From the NCBI RefSeq assembly GCF_900104635.1, contig NZ_FNWC01000007.1:1773421-1837420 (forward strand): 64,000 nt of DNA, read 5' to 3'. Under the pieces are notes generated by a model. The model saw only the letters and a list, made by a program, of their open reading frames with translations. It searched no databases and was not told where the DNA came from. A program made the position numbers and the translations under genes. Position 1 is the first letter of the stretch. Each line of letters starts with the position of its first letter. Shown piece after piece: positions 60,657-64,000 of the stretch. The DNA is from Coprococcus phoceensis (GTDB lineage Bacteria; Bacillota; Clostridia; Lachnospirales; Lachnospiraceae).

Positions 60657-61967
60657 TTATAATCCATCCTTTCGTAAATCAGTCACACGCTTTGCTTTCC
60701 CTTCAAAACGCTGTAATGTATGTGGTGCTACCAGCTTGATATTCGATGCAAGACCAAGCGCAGATTTTAATTTGCTTTTGATTCTCTGCTCCAACTCACT
60801 CAATTTTGCATAACTGTCAAGTAATCTGTCATCGATCAATTCCACGGAAATCGTCATCACATCGAGTCTGTTCTTTCTCTCCACAAGAATCTCATAATGT
60901 GGTCCGATCTCCTCAATCTGAAGAAGCACTTCCTCAATCTGTGTCGGAAATACATTGACACCACGAATGACAAGCATATCATCAGAACGTCCAGATAAGT
61001 TATCCATCCTGCATGTCGTTCTTCCACATTTGCAAGGTTCATAATGTAATCTCGTCAAATCTTTCGTGCGATAACGAATCATCGGAAGCGCTTCCTTCCC
61101 AAGACAAGTGACAACCAGTTCGCCAAGTTCACCCTCCGGCAGCACTTCCCCGGTCTCCGGATCAATGATCTCCGGAATGAACCAATCTTCATTGATATGT
61201 AATCCATTCAACTCCGTGCATTCTCCTGACACACCAGGTCCACACAGCTCACTCATTCCATAATTTTGTGTACAGACAAATTGGTCTCCCCACACTTTAC
61301 GCATCTCTTCTCTCATCGGCTCGGTCATCCCTTCGCCTCCAAACAAACCGATCCGAACTTTCAGATCTTTTGCCGGATCAAGTCCTCTTCTTCGAATCTC
61401 TTCTCCAAGGTGCAATGCATACGATGGTGTCGCCACCAAAAGTGTCACACCCATATCCTGTAAAAACATAATCTGTTTATTTGTATTTCCCGAGGACATC
61501 GGGATCACAGCTGCACCAAGTGTCTCCAAACCTCCGTGCAATCCGAGCGCTCCTGTAAATGTTCCATACCCAAACGCAATCTGACAGACATCATCCTCCG
61601 TCGCGCCGCCCATACACGCCACTCGCGCTACATTGTTCAGCCAGATTTCCAAGTCTTTTTTCGTATATCCTACAACAGTCGGTTTCCCAGTCGTCCCGGA
61701 ACTGGCATGAAATCGAACAAGTTCCTTTTTATCTACCGCAAACAATCCCATCGGATAATGCTCCCGAAAATCTGATTTATTTGTAAATGGCAATTTCTGT
61801 AAATCCTTTAATGTCTGAATATCTTCCGGCTTCACGCCCGCTGCATCCATTTTTTCACGATAAGGCGCTACTCTCTCATAAATATATGCAACACTTTCCT
61901 TTAATCGCTCTAACTGAATCTTCTCAATCTCGGCTCTTGGCAGTGTCTCTTCCTTCGCCCAAATCAT
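60657..61967 (-). CDS. paaK: Phenylacetate-CoA ligase family enzyme (first copy)
   Basis: 436-aa adenylate-forming ligase and first gene of the six-gene operon. The motif SSGTTGKPTVVGYT is near residue 100, with YRTKDLTRL and KCGRTTC downstream. The terminal RFEGKAKRV segment holds the catalytic Lys. The ATG at 61967 follows AAGGAGG with nine bases between; a GTG seven codons upstream overlaps that site. It is clearly paralogous to the copy at 56567-57883 but diverged, so the two ligases may have different aryl or branched substrates. Confidence 0.88.
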   Translation of the reverse strand: MIWAKEETLPRAEIEKIQLERLKESVAYIYERVAPYREKMDAAGVKPEDIQTLKDLQKLPFTNKSDFREHYPMGLFAVDKKELVRFHASSGTTGKPTVVGYTKKDLEIWLNNVARVACMGGATEDDVCQIAFGYGTFTGALGLHGGLETLGAAVIPMSSGNTNKQIMFLQDMGVTLLVATPSYALHLGEEIRRRGLDPAKDLKVRIGLFGGEGMTEPMREEMRKVWGDQFVCTQNYGMSELCGPGVSGECTELNGLHINEDWFIPEIIDPETGEVLPEGELGELVVTCLGKEALPMIRYRTKDLTRLHYEPCKCGRTTCRMDNLSGRSDDMLVIRGVNVFPTQIEEVLLQIEEIGPHYEILVERKNRLDVMTISVELIDDRLLDSYAKLSELEQRIKSKLKSALGLASNIKLVAPHTLQRFEGKAKRVTDLRKDGL

Positions 61968-62076
61968 TCCCTCATCCTCCTTTTTCACTGCATTCCTTTA
62001 GCAAATCGCTTAATGTTTTTATTATAGCACAATGCTTTTTCAAATTAAAGCATTAATTTATTGCATCGCAAAATTC

Positions 62077-62111
62077 AAAAAAAGATGCAAATCCTCACGA
62101 CCTGCATCTTT
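62077..62111 (-). terminator. Terminator of polC
   Basis: AAAGATGCA/TGCATCTTT stem with a 13-base loop is followed by seven T residues on the minus strand. Confidence 0.8.
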
Positions 62112-62116
62112 CTCTA

Positions 62117-64000
62117 TTATGAAAAATCAAACAATGACAATTGATTCGTCTCCGGCAAATCTCCAAACATCCCTAAATCCGCCATGAAATCAATGACGGT
62201 CTTACTTACTTTCGTCCGCTGCCTGAAGTCATCTTTTGACAGATATGGACCGTCTGCTGCAGCCATCTCAACCGCATCCGCCGCTTTGTCTCCCATACCC
62301 TCAATGCTTGAAAGTGGCGGCATAAGTTTTCCATCGATAATCTGAAATTTCGTTGCCTTTGCTCGATAGATATCAAGTGGCAGGAACTCAAATCCTCTTG
62401 CATACATTTCCTGCACGATTTTCATATCCTTCAATGTATCCTGCTCCTTTTTGCTCAGAGAATCACTGCGGCGTTTGTAATCGTTCATATAGAACTCCAG
62501 CTTTTCTTTTCCCTGACACATCAGCTCATAAGAAAATGCGCTGGCGCGGATACTGAAATATGCCGCATAGTAGGCAAGTGGATAGTAAACTTTGCAGTAG
62601 GCAATGCGAAATGCCATCATGACATAAGCGGCCGCATGCGCTTTCGGGAACATGTACTTAATCTTTTCACATGACCAGATATACCAGTCCGGGATTCCAT
62701 GCTCAATCATGTCCTTTTTAAACTCCGGCCAGTCTTTACACTTCCCTTTTGCCACAAGACCTTTACGGACACGCTCCATAATCGTAAACGACTCCTCACT
62801 GTCCATTCCTTTGTTGATCAGATACGTCATAATATCATCACGGGTACAGATTGCGGTGGAAATCGTCGCCTTACCGCTTTTGATCAATTCCTGCGCATTG
62901 TTGAGCCATACGTCCGTTCCATGCGACAGACCGGAAATACGAATCAAATCTGAAAGTGTCTTTGGTTTCGTATCCACCACCATCTGAATAACAAAGTCTG
63001 TTCCAAACTCCGGAATTCCGAGACACCCCACCGGACATCCACCGATATCATCCGGCGTAATCCCAAGAGAGCTTGTATCCTGAAACAGTTTCATCACACC
63101 CTGATCGTCAAGCGGAATGTCTGTTGCCTTAAACGGTTTTCCCGTGAGTTGTTCCACCAACTCTTCCAGCATCTTGATGATCGTCGGATCATCATGGCCG
63201 AGAATATCAAGTTTCAGCAGGTTGTGGTCGATGGAGTGATAATCAAAATGCGTTGTGATAATATCTGTTGTCATATCATTTGCCGGATGCTGCACAGGTG
63301 TAAAAGAGTTGATATCCTGACCAAGTGGGAGAACGATAATTCCTCCCGGATGCTGTCCGGTACTTCTTCGGATTCCGGTACATCCCTGTAAAATACGCTC
63401 GATCTCGCATTTTCGTTTTCCCTGTCCGTGTTCCTCATAATAATTTTTCACAAATCCATATGCCGTCTTATCTGCCAGTGTACCGATCGTTCCCGCACGG
63501 TACGTCTGACCTTCCCCGAAAATAACCTCCGTATATTTGTGAGCATTACTCTGATAATCTCCGGAGAAGTTCAAGTCAATATCAGGTTCTTTATTTCCCT
63601 TGAATCCAAGGAAGGTCTCAAACGGAATATCGAACCCATCTTTAACAAGCGGTTTCCCACAGTTCGGACAAAGCTTATCCGGCATATCGTAACCACAGCC
63701 CCCCGCATAAGCGCGGACTTCCTCAGACTCAAAATCACTGTAAAAACAATTCGGACAATAATAGTGAGGACTCAACGGATTTACTTCCGTAATTCCTGCC
63801 ATCGTCGCAGCAAACGACGAACCAACTGAACCACGTGATCCTACGAGGTAACCGTCCTCAACGGATTTCCATACCAGTTTCTGCGCGATGATATACATCA
63901 CGGCAAATCCATTGGAAATAATCGAGTTCAACTCTCTCTCCAGACGCTCCACTACAATCTCCGGCAGGGGATCGCCATACATGCTGTGCGCTTTGCTGTA
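62117..64000 (-). CDS. polC: DNA polymerase III alpha subunit, PolC type (5' part outside window)
   Basis: Replicative polymerase of low-GC Gram-positives. Only the C-terminal 627 codons lie here of a normal ~1440; the frame is still open at base 64000. Recognisable PolC parts are the SRGSVGSSFAATM loop, a zinc-binding set of cysteines (CPNC...CPNCGKPL), DIDLNFSGDYQ with the catalytic Asp residues, and HDDPTIIKML; the C terminus ends NQLSLFDFS, resembling a clamp-binding motif. The sequence is intact. The terminator follows directly. Confidence 0.95.
   Translation of the reverse strand, partial: YSKAHSMYGDPLPEIVVERLERELNSIISNGFAVMYIIAQKLVWKSVEDGYLVGSRGSVGSSFAATMAGITEVNPLSPHYYCPNCFYSDFESEEVRAYAGGCGYDMPDKLCPNCGKPLVKDGFDIPFETFLGFKGNKEPDIDLNFSGDYQSNAHKYTEVIFGEGQTYRAGTIGTLADKTAYGFVKNYYEEHGQGKRKCEIERILQGCTGIRRSTGQHPGGIIVLPLGQDINSFTPVQHPANDMTTDIITTHFDYHSIDHNLLKLDILGHDDPTIIKMLEELVEQLTGKPFKATDIPLDDQGVMKLFQDTSSLGITPDDIGGCPVGCLGIPEFGTDFVIQMVVDTKPKTLSDLIRISGLSHGTDVWLNNAQELIKSGKATISTAICTRDDIMTYLINKGMDSEESFTIMERVRKGLVAKGKCKDWPEFKKDMIEHGIPDWYIWSCEKIKYMFPKAHAAAYVMMAFRIAYCKVYYPLAYYAAYFSIRASAFSYELMCQGKEKLEFYMNDYKRRSDSLSKKEQDTLKDMKIVQEMYARGFEFLPLDIYRAKATKFQIIDGKLMPPLSSIEGMGDKAADAVEMAAADGPYLSKDDFRQRTKVSKTVIDFMADLGMFGDLPETNQLSLFDFS

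Overview
The window reads as a low-GC Firmicute, most likely a gut Lachnospiraceae of the Ruminococcus torques/Mediterraneibacter type. This rests on PolC, the NCS2/DUF1836/DUF6320/CD0519-type gene content, strong AGGAGG ribosome sites, and three very large secreted mucin glycosidases with a V-K-T-G-D sorting signal. The species is an inference. Almost all genes lie on the minus strand.

1-12.3 kb is accessory DNA. It holds an AraC-type regulator and an ECF importer (S component, EcfT, double-ATPase EcfA) followed by an exporter-type ABC protein cut by the left edge. A second operon has two exporter-type ABC half-transporters and an LCMT-like methyltransferase, with a TetR regulator upstream and its palindromic operator. 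Both operons carry a near-identical 18-bp element (15/18) just upstream. The island ends in mobile-element debris: a sigma-factor gene of Tn1549-like type broken by one in-frame stop, several terminator hairpins and a 3'-truncated IS4-family transposase.

12.4-29.6 kb is core genome: an RlmD-type rRNA methyltransferase with an extra C-terminal domain, pgsA, pcrA, a CD0519-family membrane protein divergent from a DUF1836 regulator, a DUF3810 metalloprotease-like protein, a YerC regulator, a PHP phosphatase, an orphan ABC substrate-binding lipoprotein, a condensation-type/DUF6320 protein paired with an esterase, and a purine permease.

29.7-37.7 kb is sugar and sulfur metabolism. A fructose operon (fruR-fruK-fruA-ptsH-ptsI) has a promoter with operator-like direct repeats, a frameshifted fruA and an HPr with Arg instead of Ser at position 46. 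Next come cysK with an adjacent CymR-like Rrf2 regulator, an Fe-S type Rrf2 regulator and a cold shock gene.

37.9-55.9 kb is a mucin O-glycan degradation locus of three wall-anchored enzymes: GH20, GH101 (endo-alpha-GalNAcase) and a clan GH-D/GH36-like enzyme, each with carbohydrate-binding and FIVAR modules. 56.1-62.0 kb is a six-gene aryl 2-oxoacid operon (paaK-iorA-iorB-ACT-paaK-ACT). The window ends inside polC. I saw no rRNA, tRNA or CRISPR array.
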